64,000 nt of DNA, taken from Flavilitoribacter nigricans DSM 23189 = NBRC 102662. GTDB taxonomy: Bacteria > Bacteroidota > Bacteroidia > Chitinophagales > Saprospiraceae. The position numbers and the translations under genes were made by a program. Positions 16,234 to 25,370 of the stretch are shown here, piece by piece. Position 1 is the stretch's first letter. Each line of letters opens with the position of its first letter. The DNA is taken from positions 202,561 through 266,560 of the forward strand of contig NZ_PDUD01000011.1 in the NCBI RefSeq assembly GCF_002646595.1, given 5' to 3'. The notes under the pieces were generated by a model. The model made no database searches, was not told where the DNA came from, and was given only the letters and a program-made list of their open reading frames with translations.

Positions 16234-17454
16234 TCACTTAAACGCATTCAGGCCCGTCACATCCATACCGGTGATCAGGAGATGAATGTCGTGAGTACCT
16301 TCGTAGGTCAGCACCGTTTCCAGGTTCATCATATGGCGCATCACCGGATATTCGTTGGTGATACCCATACCGCCGTGGATCTGCCGGGCTTCCCGGGCCA
16401 CTTCCAGGGCCATGTGAACGTTGTTGCGTTTGGCCATGGATATCTGGGCCGGACTGGCTTTCCCTTCGTTTGCCAGTGTGCCCAGCCGCCAGGCCAGTAA
16501 TTGGGCTTTGGTGATCTCCGTGATCATCTCCGCCAGTTTCTTTTGGGTCAGCTGGAACCCTCCGATCGGCCGGTCGAACTGGATGCGTTCCTGAGAATAC
16601 CGCAGGGCCGAATCGTAGCAGTCCAGTGCCGCACCGATCGCTCCCCAGGCGATCCCGTAACGTGCCTTGGACAAGCAGCTCAGCGGACCTTTCAGTCCCT
16701 GTACATTCGGCAGCACCTGGGATTTCGGCACCCGCACATCTTCAAAGACCAGTTCACCGGTAATGGAAGCCCGTAGCGACCATTTTCCGTGGATCTCCGG
16801 TGCGGAGAATCCCTTCATATCTTTCTCGACGATCAGGCCGCGCACGATCCCTTCTTCGTCCTTGGCCCACACCACGGCAATGTCGGCCATCGGTGAATTG
16901 GTGATCCACATTTTGGCCCCGTTCAGGATATAGGCATCGCCGTCATCCTTAATGTTGGTAACCATGCCGCTGGGATTCGATCCGTGATCCGGCTCGGTAA
17001 GACCGAAACAACCAATGAGGTCGCCGGTTGCCAGTTTGGGCAAATATTTTCTTTTTTGTTCCTCAGAGCCGAAGCGGTAAATGGGATACATCACCAGTGA
17101 ACCCTGAACGGAAGCCATGGAACGGATCCCGGAATCCCCGCGCTCCAGCTCCTGCATGATGATCCCGTAGGCGATCTCATCCATACCGCCGCCGCCGTAG
17201 GTTTCCGGCAGGCTCGGGCCGTAAGCTCCGATCTCCCCCAGTTGCTTGAACAGGTGGGTCGGGCACTGGGCTTTATCGGCGTATTCTTCAATGATCGGGC
17301 TGACTTCCTGTTTTACCCAGGCGCGCACCGCCTCGCGGGCCAGCAGGTGATCTTCCTGCAGGAGGTCGTCGATCTGATAGTAGTCGTGATACTGAAAGCG
17401 ATCTTCTTTCGCTTTTTTCTTTATTTCGGCTTGCTTGGCGCCATTAGCGTGCAT
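16234..17454 (-). CDS. gcdH: Glutaryl-CoA dehydrogenase-type acyl-CoA dehydrogenase
   Basis: The 406-residue flavoenzyme matches the glutaryl-CoA dehydrogenase branch of acyl-CoA dehydrogenases: SMASVQGSLVMYPIYRFGS, CFGLTEPDHGSNPSGM, and the C-terminal ITNEYPVMRHMMNLETVLTYEGTHDIH, in which the Glu of YEGT is the catalytic base. It oxidises and decarboxylates glutaryl-CoA to crotonyl-CoA in lysine and tryptophan breakdown. The 3-hydroxyacyl-CoA dehydrogenase about 1.6 kb away would act two steps later in the same route. The first 20 residues are charged and probably a leader-like extension. Electron transfer flavoprotein genes are not nearby. Confidence 0.92.
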   Translation of the reverse strand: MHANGAKQAEIKKKAKEDRFQYHDYYQIDDLLQEDHLLAREAVRAWVKQEVSPIIEEYADKAQCPTHLFKQLGEIGAYGPSLPETYGGGGMDEIAYGIIMQELERGDSGIRSMASVQGSLVMYPIYRFGSEEQKRKYLPKLATGDLIGCFGLTEPDHGSNPSGMVTNIKDDGDAYILNGAKMWITNSPMADIAVVWAKDEEGIVRGLIVEKDMKGFSAPEIHGKWSLRASITGELVFEDVRVPKSQVLPNVQGLKGPLSCLSKARYGIAWGAIGAALDCYDSALRYSQERIQFDRPIGGFQLTQKKLAEMITEITKAQLLAWRLGTLANEGKASPAQISMAKRNNVHMALEVAREARQIHGGMGITNEYPVMRHMMNLETVLTYEGTHDIHLLITGMDVTGLNAFK

Positions 17455-17582
17455 ATACTCCTTTGATTTTGGTTTTGGTTAGGAATTTGGTAAAGCAAAG
17501 TTAAGTATATTTCAGAAAGCATTGTTCATGCTTTGGGAGGATTAATCACTAGACACAAAATACCTATCTTACCGGCAAAAAA

Positions 17583-17984
17583 ATGGCGATCATAGCACTG
17601 GAAGGGATCCGTTTATATGGATACCACGGGTTTTATCCGGAGGAGGAGACCCTGGGGCGGGAATTCATTGTGGATGTTCAGGTAGTGGCCGATATCGAAG
17701 ATGCTGCGGAGGAGGACGAGCTGTCCAGCTCCGTAAATTACGAAACCCTGTACCACATTTGCCACGCGGAGTTTCGTGAGCCGGCCCGACTGCTGGAGAC
17801 CGTAGCCCAACGCATACTGGACCGGATCGACCGGCAATTCGACAACGTGCAGGGGGCGAAGGTGAAAGTACGCAAAATGAACCCACCCCTGGCGGGCCCG
17901 GTCGATGAAGCTTCGGTGGAGGTATCCAGTGGTTCGCTCGGCTTTTCCGTCGGCGATCTGGTCCGGATCCTGACCGGAGGTTAA
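17583..17984 (+). CDS. folB: Dihydroneopterin aldolase
   Basis: The 133-residue enzyme of folate synthesis cleaves dihydroneopterin to 6-hydroxymethyl-dihydropterin and glycolaldehyde. Family motifs are visible: LYGYHGFYPEEETLGREF near the start (including the pterin-binding Glu), VNYETLYHI, and the catalytic lysine region KVKVRKMNPP near residue 97-106. The C-terminal 25 residues (SGSLGFSVGDLVRILTGG) are slightly longer than usual. It is divergent from gcdH. A TATCTTAC sequence 15 bp ahead of the start may be part of a promoter. Confidence 0.95.
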   Translation: MAIIALEGIRLYGYHGFYPEEETLGREFIVDVQVVADIEDAAEEDELSSSVNYETLYHICHAEFREPARLLETVAQRILDRIDRQFDNVQGAKVKVRKMNPPLAGPVDEASVEVSSGSLGFSVGDLVRILTGG

Positions 17985-18019
17985 AAGGGGGCGTGCAGGC
18001 AGCGAACAATAATATTACC

Positions 18020-18040
18020 ATAACGTTTTTCTAACGTTAT
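18020..18040 (+). terminator. Terminator hairpin after folB
   Basis: ATAACGTT-TTTCT-AACGTTAT forms a perfect 8-bp stem followed by TTTC, 36 bp after the folB stop. Confidence 0.5.
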
Positions 18041-18194
18041 TTCACCCTTTGATTTCGTCTTTACTATAGCAGCGAAGTGACCGGACTTATTGCCCCGGGT
18101 CCTAATCAGGAATAAGTTGGGATCTCTCCTGCGATTTACACATATTCTTGACGATGACCGGCCATGACTGTCGGCATCGCTTTCTACCTTTAAA

Positions 18195-18914
18195 ATGAAT
18201 GCAATGAAAAACTTTAGATTTCTGGTGTTGCTGACTTTTTTGGCCGCCTGTACCCCCCAGGAAATACAAAATGCCCTCGGCACCATTACCGGAAGCGGAG
18301 CCCTCACTTCCGCCGAGATCGGAGCCGGACTGAAACAGGCCCTGGAATTCGGGATTAGTGAAGGCGCCCAGCGACTGTCCGCCAAGGATGGTTATTTCAA
18401 GAGTCAATACAAGATCCTGCTGCCGGCCGAGGCGCGTAAGGTCACCGATAAACTGCAAAATATTCCCGGCTTCAGCGATGTGGAGAACGTCATTCTGGAA
18501 AAGATCAACCGCGGAGCCGAAGATGCCGCCAAAAAGGCTGCACCTATTTTCGTGGATGCCATTAAAGCCATGACCTTTCAGGACGCTCTGGGTATCCTGA
18601 TGGGGGAGAAAAATGCCGCCACCACCTATCTGAACAATGCGACTTACAACAAACTCTACGCAGAATTCAGTCCGGTGATCGTCGAATCGCTGGATAAATT
18701 CAATGCCCGCCAGTACTGGGGCGATGCGGTGAATTCCTACAACAAACTGCCCTTCGTGGAAAAGGTGAATCCGGACCTGGGTGACTACGTTACCAGCCAG
18801 GCGCTGGACGGCCTGTTCTCCATGGTCGCCAAAAAGGAACTGTCGATCCGCAACGACGTGAGCGCGCGTACAACCGATCTGTTGAAAAAAGTATTTGCCA
18901 AGCAGGATAGTTAA
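18195..18914 (+). CDS. DUF4197-family lipoprotein
   Basis: The 239-residue protein begins with a lipoprotein signal (VLLTFLAACTP; lipobox Cys at residue 19). The mature part is helical and follows DUF4197 through its length: ALTSAEIGAGLKQALEFGI, GYFKSQYKILLP, PIFVDAIKAMTFQDALGIL, YNKLPFVEKVNPDLGDYV and the final RNDVSARTTDLLKKVF. The function of DUF4197 is not established. It sits alone between folB and the 3-hydroxyacyl-CoA dehydrogenase. The first of two nearby ATGs is used. Confidence 0.88.
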   Translation: MNAMKNFRFLVLLTFLAACTPQEIQNALGTITGSGALTSAEIGAGLKQALEFGISEGAQRLSAKDGYFKSQYKILLPAEARKVTDKLQNIPGFSDVENVILEKINRGAEDAAKKAAPIFVDAIKAMTFQDALGILMGEKNAATTYLNNATYNKLYAEFSPVIVESLDKFNARQYWGDAVNSYNKLPFVEKVNPDLGDYVTSQALDGLFSMVAKKELSIRNDVSARTTDLLKKVFAKQDS

Positions 18915-18959
18915 GAGAACGGGATGTTGGGAGGTTTGGATTTTGTGACTTTTTAGCAT

Positions 18960-19040
18960 AATCGTCCAGGTCCTAACCACCCAATAGCCTACCTACCAAA
19001 AGCCCTGACCCACCAATCATCTACCCTCAAGCCCCCAATC
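18960..19040. repeat. Pyrimidine-rich low-complexity tract
   Basis: The plus strand between the DUF4197 gene and the next start is nearly free of G and made of loosely repeated CCTACC, CCCAAT and CCACC words, with a rough seven-base rhythm. It recalls the other skewed intergenic tracts at 37.5 and 63.8 kb. No gene is visible in it. Confidence 0.4.
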
Positions 19041-19046
19041 AGAAAT

Positions 19047-20201
19047 ATGAATATAGATACCCGAATAGGAATTGTCGGCAGTGGCGCCATGGGCAGCGGA
19101 ATTGCCCAGGTAGCGGCTCTGGCCGGTCATGAAGTCTGTCTATACGACAACAACCCCAAAGCCCTGCGACGGGCAAAAGAAAAACTGGAATATTTCCTGC
19201 AGCGACTGGTGGAAAAGGGCAGCCTGACGGAAGCCGAGGCCAATAATGCCAACGGGCGCATCCACTACGAGGATAGTCGGTATGCGCTCCAGAAGTGTGG
19301 TCTGCTGATCGAGGCTGTAATTGAAGAGCTGGATGTGAAAAAGCGACTCTTCGAAGAGTTTGAAGATATCGTGGACGACCATTGTGTATTGGCCACCAAT
19401 ACGTCTTCGCTGTCCATTGCCGGAATTGCGGCCGCCTGCAAGAAGCCGGAACGGGTGCTGGGAATGCACTTCTTCAATCCGGCCCCCCTGATGAAACTGG
19501 TGGAAGTGATCCCGGCCGTGCAGACGGAAAGCGGCCTGGCCGAACAACTCTGTGATCTCATCCGAAGCTGGGGAAAAACCCCGGTGATCGCCAAAGATAC
19601 GCCGGGTTTCATCGTCAACCGGGTAGCCCGGCCTTTTTATGGAGAAGCCATTCGTATCCTGGAAGAAGGAATTGCTGATGCGGCGACCATCGACTGGGCG
19701 ATGACGGAGCTGGGCGGTTTTAAAATGGGACCGTTCGCGCTGATGGATTATATCGGGCACGATGTGAACTACGCCGTTACCGAATCTGTCTTTCAGGCCT
19801 TCTTTTACGATCCGAGATACCGTCCTTCCTTTACGCAGAAACGACTGGTGGAAGCCGGCTTTCTGGGACGGAAAACGGGGCGCGGCTTTTATCGCTACGA
19901 TGAAAATGCCCAACTACCCGAGCCGGTGAAGGATACGGAACTGGGTGAGAAAATACTCTGGCGGATCGTGCTGATGCTGATCAACGAAGCGGCGGATGCT
20001 CTGTATCTGAATATTGCCAGTCGGGAAGATCTGGAACTGGCGATGACCCAGGGCGTCAACTATCCCAAAGGGCTTTTTGCCTGGGCGGAAGAGAAGGGGT
20101 ATGCTCACTGCGTCGATTCCATGGACGCCTTGTACGATATGTACCGGGAGGATCGCTATCGCTGCAGCCCGTGGTTGAGAAAGCAGAAAGGAAATGCTTA
20201 A
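19047..20201 (+). CDS. 3-hydroxyacyl-CoA dehydrogenase (3-hydroxybutyryl-CoA type)
   Basis: The 384-residue enzyme has an NAD-binding Rossmann domain starting IGIVGSGAMGSGIAQVAA, the catalytic His in VLGMHFFNPAPLMKLVEV, the NTSSL motif, and two copies of the C-terminal 3HCDH domain (about 185-285 and 295-384; the first ends GRKTGRGFYRY). It oxidises 3-hydroxyacyl-CoA to 3-ketoacyl-CoA in fatty acid, aromatic or lysine degradation. No enoyl-CoA hydratase domain is fused. The gcdH gene is close but on the other strand, so a shared route is plausible rather than shown. Confidence 0.92.
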   Translation: MNIDTRIGIVGSGAMGSGIAQVAALAGHEVCLYDNNPKALRRAKEKLEYFLQRLVEKGSLTEAEANNANGRIHYEDSRYALQKCGLLIEAVIEELDVKKRLFEEFEDIVDDHCVLATNTSSLSIAGIAAACKKPERVLGMHFFNPAPLMKLVEVIPAVQTESGLAEQLCDLIRSWGKTPVIAKDTPGFIVNRVARPFYGEAIRILEEGIADAATIDWAMTELGGFKMGPFALMDYIGHDVNYAVTESVFQAFFYDPRYRPSFTQKRLVEAGFLGRKTGRGFYRYDENAQLPEPVKDTELGEKILWRIVLMLINEAADALYLNIASREDLELAMTQGVNYPKGLFAWAEEKGYAHCVDSMDALYDMYREDRYRCSPWLRKQKGNA

Positions 20202-20212
20202 TTACAGAAAGG

Positions 20213-20245
20213 AAGTACGTTGGGAATAATCATCCCAACGTACTT
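20213..20245. terminator. Bidirectional terminator between convergent genes
   Basis: AAGTACGTTGGGA and TCCCAACGTACTT form a perfect 13-bp stem around a 7-nt loop, with A-rich and T-ending flanks, centred between the two stop codons. Confidence 0.8.
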
Positions 20246-20255
20246 CATCCCGTCT

Positions 20256-23200
20256 TTAATCCACAATGATCTTCTGAGTGGCCACCTCACCGGCGGTGCT
20301 CAATCGCAGAATATACATGCCGGTCGGCAGATCACTGACGTTCATCCGGGTGCGGTTGAAGCCGGTATGGATCATCTGCTCCTGACTTTGCAGCAACTTG
20401 CCCTCCAGACTCAGCAGGCTCAGAGACAACTGACCGCTGCGCTGGGCTTCAATCGCTACCTGTAGCTCATCTTTGACCGGATTCGGGAATACCCGGACTT
20501 CGGCCCCCAATGCCTCGATCTCACTTACTGCCGTAGTCGAACGGGAGTCCACAACCGTACCGCGTTCGTCGGGACGGTCGCAGGCCATACCACCGTTTTC
20601 CGAACTGATACAGGCTTCGGTTTCGTAGTTCAACATATCGAGGATCTCAAAATCATCGACGTACCAGCCCTCGTACGGATGCACGGCATTCGGATCTTCA
20701 CCGTCCGATCCGAAGCGGAAACGCACCTGGATATTCTCCCCCTGGTACGCGCTCAGATCGATATAGGACGGCGTGAATTCCTGAAGGCTACCCCAGAAAC
20801 CACCGATACCCGGTATGGCGAAAGCGCTGTAGTCGATCTTCCGGCGGTATTTGTGTTTGAAAAATTTATCGTCGAGGAAATCCCAATTCAATCCGCCATC
20901 AGTGGAGATCTGCACGATACCGCCATCTTCTACCGGTTCGGTTTCGTATTTGTGGTAAAAACGCAGGACGGGCTGACTGCCGGTAACGGGCAACGGATCG
21001 AACAACATGAGGCCCTGGTCATTATCGTTTTTGGAGTCGCGAACAAACCAGGATTGCTCGCCGCTGTTGGCTGCATCCTGGCTGAGGTCCCAGATCTCGG
21101 TACCTTCCAGGTTTTGCTGGATCCAGTTGTCTCCAAAACTTTCCATATTGTCGTAAAACAGCTGTTCGGAAGCAAGCTCCGTGCTGGTCGTGATGCTATA
21201 TTTCAGAGAGAATTCCTGACCGGAAGGAATGTCTCCGGCTTCCCACACAATGGTATTATCCGTGATCGTGAAAGGAAACAGGTCGGAAACAGATGCGGCG
21301 TTTACCACGGCGCCGTCGGGAATGATATCGCTGATCATCACACCGGTAGCTACAGCGTCGGTATGATTGGCAATACGCAGGGTATATTCCAGATCTTCTC
21401 CGGGATTGATCAGGTCTTTATCTACGGTCTTTACGATCTTCAGTTCCTTGACGCATTGCGGCATTTTCAGGAAGCTTTCGTAATTATCATTCTGGTTGGT
21501 AGTGAGTCCCTGCACGGCATCCCAGCCGATACCCCGGCGGGCGAATACCTCCCAGATCATACATTCGTGAGCTCCGTCAAATAAGATGGCGTCCGCAGCA
21601 ATGATCGCATCGCGGCCATCCACGAAACCCGGATTACAGGCCTGCAGTTTGAGGCCATCCATCATCAGCTGGATCGCTTTATTATTACCACCGGTACCGA
21701 AGTACAGGTCATCGTCAAATCCGTAGAGGTCCACCATCTCCCAGTAGAGATCCCAGAGGGTAAGGGTCCAGACTTCGCCCAGACTGTGGGTACCCTGACC
21801 GATCACATCGTCGTAAGCAAAGTTGTTGATCTCCATATCCGTAGAGTAGGGAAGGCGGCGGAAACCGACCCCATCGGCGCGACGGTTCCAAACGTAACTG
21901 CCCATACCAACGGGAGTTGATCCCTGATCACCTTCCTTGGCAACCAGCACCAGACTGAAGAAATCACTCCAGCCTTCGGCCATGGCTTCATCGTTGAACA
22001 GACAATCGACCTGAGAACCGCCTCCCGTCAGACGGGTCGTGATTCCGTGGCCGTATTCGTGGGCGATCAGACCGTTGTCGAGACCGCCGTCCAGATAGGT
22101 CGGCCCGGAATTATCGGGCAGTACCAGCCGGATATCCACTCCGGCATTCAGGAACTGGCGGATCAGGCGGCAGTCCGAGCTTTTCAGCATCACCGTGGGA
22201 ATATTCACGTCCGGCACATCATCCGTATCGCCCATACCGACGACTGATTCTTCGAAGTTGCAGATCACCAGGGCAATCGCGCCGGCCTCTTCCACATTGT
22301 AAGTCTTTTCCTTGAAAAAGCAGCTACCGCGGTCTACCAGTGCAATACTACCGGTAACTTCCTCAATATTCACGATGGTGTTACAAGCCAGATTGGGTTG
22401 AGTGGAGTTGTCGTATGCTTCCACCACCCGGCCTTCCAGCGGTTCGTTATCAATCGACGGGCCGAAACTGGCCGTGCTGGATTCGTATCCGCCCTCGATG
22501 GCATCGGGTGCCAGTACGGTCAGCAGATTGTTGGTGGTTGTGTTCCAGAGGTAAACCTGCATACGTCCGGAAAAACCATCGGGAGGCGTAAAGAAGTTGG
22601 CGTTATTGATGTGATCATCGTCTTTGATGTTCCCACCGTCCTGGGCCTGCCCCTCTACCATATCGTCATTTTCACCGCTGCGTCCGTAGGTATTCACCTG
22701 AAAATTACCGGATGCTTCATCAAAGCCGTAGTGATAGGCAAAGTCGTGCATGACGTTGAGCATGTAGAACAATTGCGTATTGGCGGCGTCCTGATATTCT
22801 TCCGGTTCCAGGCTGAGATCCAGTGGGAAATCGAATACCATGTCCTCACCACCGTCGGTCTCATCCCCTTCGGTTTCGTCTTTATCATCGAGGTCGAGGA
22901 ATACGTGGGCGTTATTGCCACGAGTAATGGAATACTCCGGTCCTTCCTGGCCATCCGTATCGTGCCAGCCGTACGGGGAAGCGATCGGATCGTGCGGATC
23001 CACCAGCAATACCCGCTCTCCTTCCAGCGGATTTTCCAGCGGTAGCGGGAATACATTGTAGGAAGCCGTGCCGGAAGTGGTATTACTTTTCTCCAGCAGC
23101 GCCCGTTGCAGCGGCTGGAATTTCGCCGGACCGGCGGCAGGGGTGTAGCTACAGTTCTGGCCGTGCTGGTGTTCTTTTTTACGGGCGGAACAATAAACCG

Positions 23201-23840
23201 TCCGGTTATTTTTTTCCAGGATCTTGCCCGTCAGCGCGTCTACCCGAATACTCCAGTTATCGGGAGAGTCGATCTGATCGACCAGCAAATTCCAGACGAG
23301 GCGAACCTCATCCGTGCCGGCGATCGGCTGAAAAAATAATTTTACCGGAATATCCGAAGCGGAAACGGAGCCGCCGTGGAAGGTGATCTCCCGACTTCCG
23401 TTGCGCTCTACTACCCGCAGCGGTTCGGTAATGGCCAGGCTTAGATCGGAAGCGACGCGCCGAACGGCATCGTAGGGCGTCAGGGCCGGTTGTACGGTGT
23501 TGATCTTATCGGCCAGGTTCGGTACGAAACGACTGGTAGCGAAACCCAGTTTCCCCGTCGCGGTGACGTGGATACCCAAAATGGCATTGTGGACTTCGAT
23601 CCCCTGGTAGCGCTGGATAAAATAGAAGTGATTCACTCCATTGTGCTGGGAAACAAACTGGTCGCTGACTACCATATCGCCGATATCCTCACGGCTGAGT
23701 TCCCATTGTTCCCTCTTCTGCTCCACAAACCGCATCGCTGCATCCAGGTAAGACTGGCGCTGTGCGTGGAGGGAAGATGCCGTCAAAATGCTGAACAATA
23801 CCAGAAGCGGAAAAAAACGCAGACTAGAATTAAAATTCAT
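20256..23840 (-). CDS. Secreted M36-family metalloprotease with PA insert and T9SS sorting domain
   Basis: The 1194-residue exported protease has a signal peptide (1-26), an FTP-type propeptide (about 30-215), and an M36 (fungalysin) catalytic domain with the zinc site HEYGHG at residues 594-599 and the third ligand in AEGWSD near 622. A PA domain is inserted ahead of the zinc motif (about 455-570; LVDRGSCFFKEKTYNVEEAG). After it come a DUF11-like adhesion repeat (about 800-890), a MAM/jelly-roll-like domain (about 905-1080) and a type A T9SS sorting domain (VFPNPVKDELQVA ... GMYILRLSTAGEVATQKIIV). It is expected to digest external protein after export through T9SS. It stands as a single gene. 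Confidence 0.93.
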   Translation of the reverse strand: MNFNSSLRFFPLLVLFSILTASSLHAQRQSYLDAAMRFVEQKREQWELSREDIGDMVVSDQFVSQHNGVNHFYFIQRYQGIEVHNAILGIHVTATGKLGFATSRFVPNLADKINTVQPALTPYDAVRRVASDLSLAITEPLRVVERNGSREITFHGGSVSASDIPVKLFFQPIAGTDEVRLVWNLLVDQIDSPDNWSIRVDALTGKILEKNNRTVYCSARKKEHQHGQNCSYTPAAGPAKFQPLQRALLEKSNTTSGTASYNVFPLPLENPLEGERVLLVDPHDPIASPYGWHDTDGQEGPEYSITRGNNAHVFLDLDDKDETEGDETDGGEDMVFDFPLDLSLEPEEYQDAANTQLFYMLNVMHDFAYHYGFDEASGNFQVNTYGRSGENDDMVEGQAQDGGNIKDDDHINNANFFTPPDGFSGRMQVYLWNTTTNNLLTVLAPDAIEGGYESSTASFGPSIDNEPLEGRVVEAYDNSTQPNLACNTIVNIEEVTGSIALVDRGSCFFKEKTYNVEEAGAIALVICNFEESVVGMGDTDDVPDVNIPTVMLKSSDCRLIRQFLNAGVDIRLVLPDNSGPTYLDGGLDNGLIAHEYGHGITTRLTGGGSQVDCLFNDEAMAEGWSDFFSLVLVAKEGDQGSTPVGMGSYVWNRRADGVGFRRLPYSTDMEINNFAYDDVIGQGTHSLGEVWTLTLWDLYWEMVDLYGFDDDLYFGTGGNNKAIQLMMDGLKLQACNPGFVDGRDAIIAADAILFDGAHECMIWEVFARRGIGWDAVQGLTTNQNDNYESFLKMPQCVKELKIVKTVDKDLINPGEDLEYTLRIANHTDAVATGVMISDIIPDGAVVNAASVSDLFPFTITDNTIVWEAGDIPSGQEFSLKYSITTSTELASEQLFYDNMESFGDNWIQQNLEGTEIWDLSQDAANSGEQSWFVRDSKNDNDQGLMLFDPLPVTGSQPVLRFYHKYETEPVEDGGIVQISTDGGLNWDFLDDKFFKHKYRRKIDYSAFAIPGIGGFWGSLQEFTPSYIDLSAYQGENIQVRFRFGSDGEDPNAVHPYEGWYVDDFEILDMLNYETEACISSENGGMACDRPDERGTVVDSRSTTAVSEIEALGAEVRVFPNPVKDELQVAIEAQRSGQLSLSLLSLEGKLLQSQEQMIHTGFNRTRMNVSDLPTGMYILRLSTAGEVATQKIIVD

Positions 23841-24287
23841 GTTTAAGTTTTTGATTTAGGATGACCTGGATCGGGGCATCACGGAAAATGATAAAGACGC
23901 TGAAGGGTGGTTTTTTTTAGGTTGCTTAGGCGATGTTGCATCCGGGATAGCAAATTTATAGAAAAAATTATTTCCAATTTGTCTGTTCGCTACCTTTTGA
24001 TGAGATTGGAAGCCGGCTCGTGTGGGGGCAGTGATGGGGTATTGTATTATCTTTGCCCGGCAAGTGTAAGATTTTGGGGGCTTGCAGATTTGATGGGCCG
24101 AAGGTTAAATGCTTATTTATTTTGCTGGTTTTTGATGGCTAATATGAATGAGACCCGGCGAAAGCAGGAAACAACAGGACCATTGATCCATCAGCAATGG
24201 AAAGGACCGTCTCCTTCTTTGGGAATAATCCCTCCAAATTCAAGCTCTCTGAAAACGACTTTCAGTTTATATTCTAAAAAATAAATA
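23841..24287. other. Gene-free interval upstream of rlmB
   Basis: No convincing gene lies here; the longest open frame has no start context and an improbable composition. A TATCTTTG box at 24048-24055 fits the Bacteroidota -7 consensus and could start the rlmB transcript with a leader of about 230 nt, but a matching -33 box is not visible. Confidence 0.35.
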
Positions 24288-25037
24288 GTGGCGAAAACGG
24301 CATCCAATAATGTGATCTTCGGTCGGCATCCCGTGGTGGAAGCAGTCCGGTCCGGCGTGAATTTTGACAAACTGATCTTGCAGAAGGGCGTACGCGGCGA
24401 CTTTGAGAAGGAGATCCGGCAATTGAGCCGTGAGTTTGATATCCCGCTACAGGTGGCCCCAAAGGAGCGTTTGCGGAAATGGACCAGCGCCAATCACCAG
24501 GGGATCATCGGTTTACAATCCCTGATCCCTTACCATCGCCTGGAAAATATCCTTCCTTTGGTCTACGAACGTTCCGAAATGCCCCTACTGGTCATTCTGG
24601 ACGGAGTAACGGATGTGCGCAATCTCGGCGCGATCGCCCGATCGGCGGAATGTGTCGGCGCCCATGCGCTGATCATCCCCCAGAAGGGGAGTGCCCTGAT
24701 CAACGGGGAAGCGATCAAGACCAGTGCCGGAGCACTCAACCGCATACCGGTTTGCCGGGAATCCAGTCTGGTCAATGTGATCGAGCTGTTACAGCAATCC
24801 GGTGTACAGGTGCTGGTCAGTGATCTGCAGGCCGAAAAATATATTTACGATCTGGATATGCGCGGTCCGGTTGCGCTGGTAGTTGGTTCGGAAGATACGG
24901 GCATTAGTCAGGGCGTGGCCGACCGGGCGGATGAACGTTTCATCATTCCCCAGGCGGGCAGCACCGATTCTTTCAATGTTTCCGTCGCCGCGGGTATAAT
25001 GTTGTACGAAGCGCTGCGACAGCGCCTACAGGGGTGA
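24288..25037 (+). CDS. rlmB: 23S rRNA (guanosine-2'-O)-methyltransferase RlmB / TrmH-family
   Basis: The 249-residue SPOUT methyltransferase has an N-terminal substrate-binding domain (NNVIFGRHPVVEAVRSG; NHQGIIGL) and the three knot motifs: LDGVTDVRNLGAIARSAECVG, VGSEDTGIS and PQAGSTDSFNVSVAAGIMLYEALRQR. RlmB methylates the 2'-O of G2251 in 23S rRNA. The start is a GTG. The length and motifs match the family throughout. It stands alone on the plus strand. Confidence 0.94.
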   Translation: MAKTASNNVIFGRHPVVEAVRSGVNFDKLILQKGVRGDFEKEIRQLSREFDIPLQVAPKERLRKWTSANHQGIIGLQSLIPYHRLENILPLVYERSEMPLLVILDGVTDVRNLGAIARSAECVGAHALIIPQKGSALINGEAIKTSAGALNRIPVCRESSLVNVIELLQQSGVQVLVSDLQAEKYIYDLDMRGPVALVVGSEDTGISQGVADRADERFIIPQAGSTDSFNVSVAAGIMLYEALRQRLQG

Positions 25038-25370
25038 GAGCATGGTTGATTTTCTGGGCTTTTAATTAATATTTTTTCGCTCCAACTTCGCCGGGCACTT
25101 CTGAAATCTTACTCCTCGTGTTGTTAAGGAGCTCGAAATGCCATCGTCAGAACCTAATATCCAGCCATTTCCGCCATCAAAAAAAAACTCCCATGGACTG
25201 ATCTCTCAGCCTGGGAGCCCAACAAAAAACAGCAGGATAAAATTTTTTTAAGGGTTAAGTTCTTACATAGGTCGAACCGGGGCACCCGGAGTCTACCGGT
25301 GCCAATACCGAATTACCTACTTGATCTTGAAAACTAATTACCGAAAGCCGCTCCGATACGATGGGTGGCC
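25038..25370. other. Interval with a minus-strand terminator and a second stem
   Basis: On the minus strand, GGCTCCCAGG...CCATGGGAG followed by nine T residues (about 25181-25222) is a strong Rho-independent terminator. It lies 150 bp beyond the S24 repressor stop. Between the two, GGCACC...GGTGCC (about 25285-25307) gives another stem. This could be a long 3' end of the repressor mRNA or a separate small RNA. No open frame is convincing. Confidence 0.5.

Noticed and set aside
23907..24284. A 125-codon plus-strand frame before rlmB
   Set aside because: Unusual composition (Cys-, Arg- and Ser-rich), no family, no promoter at its start; it is more likely leader sequence.
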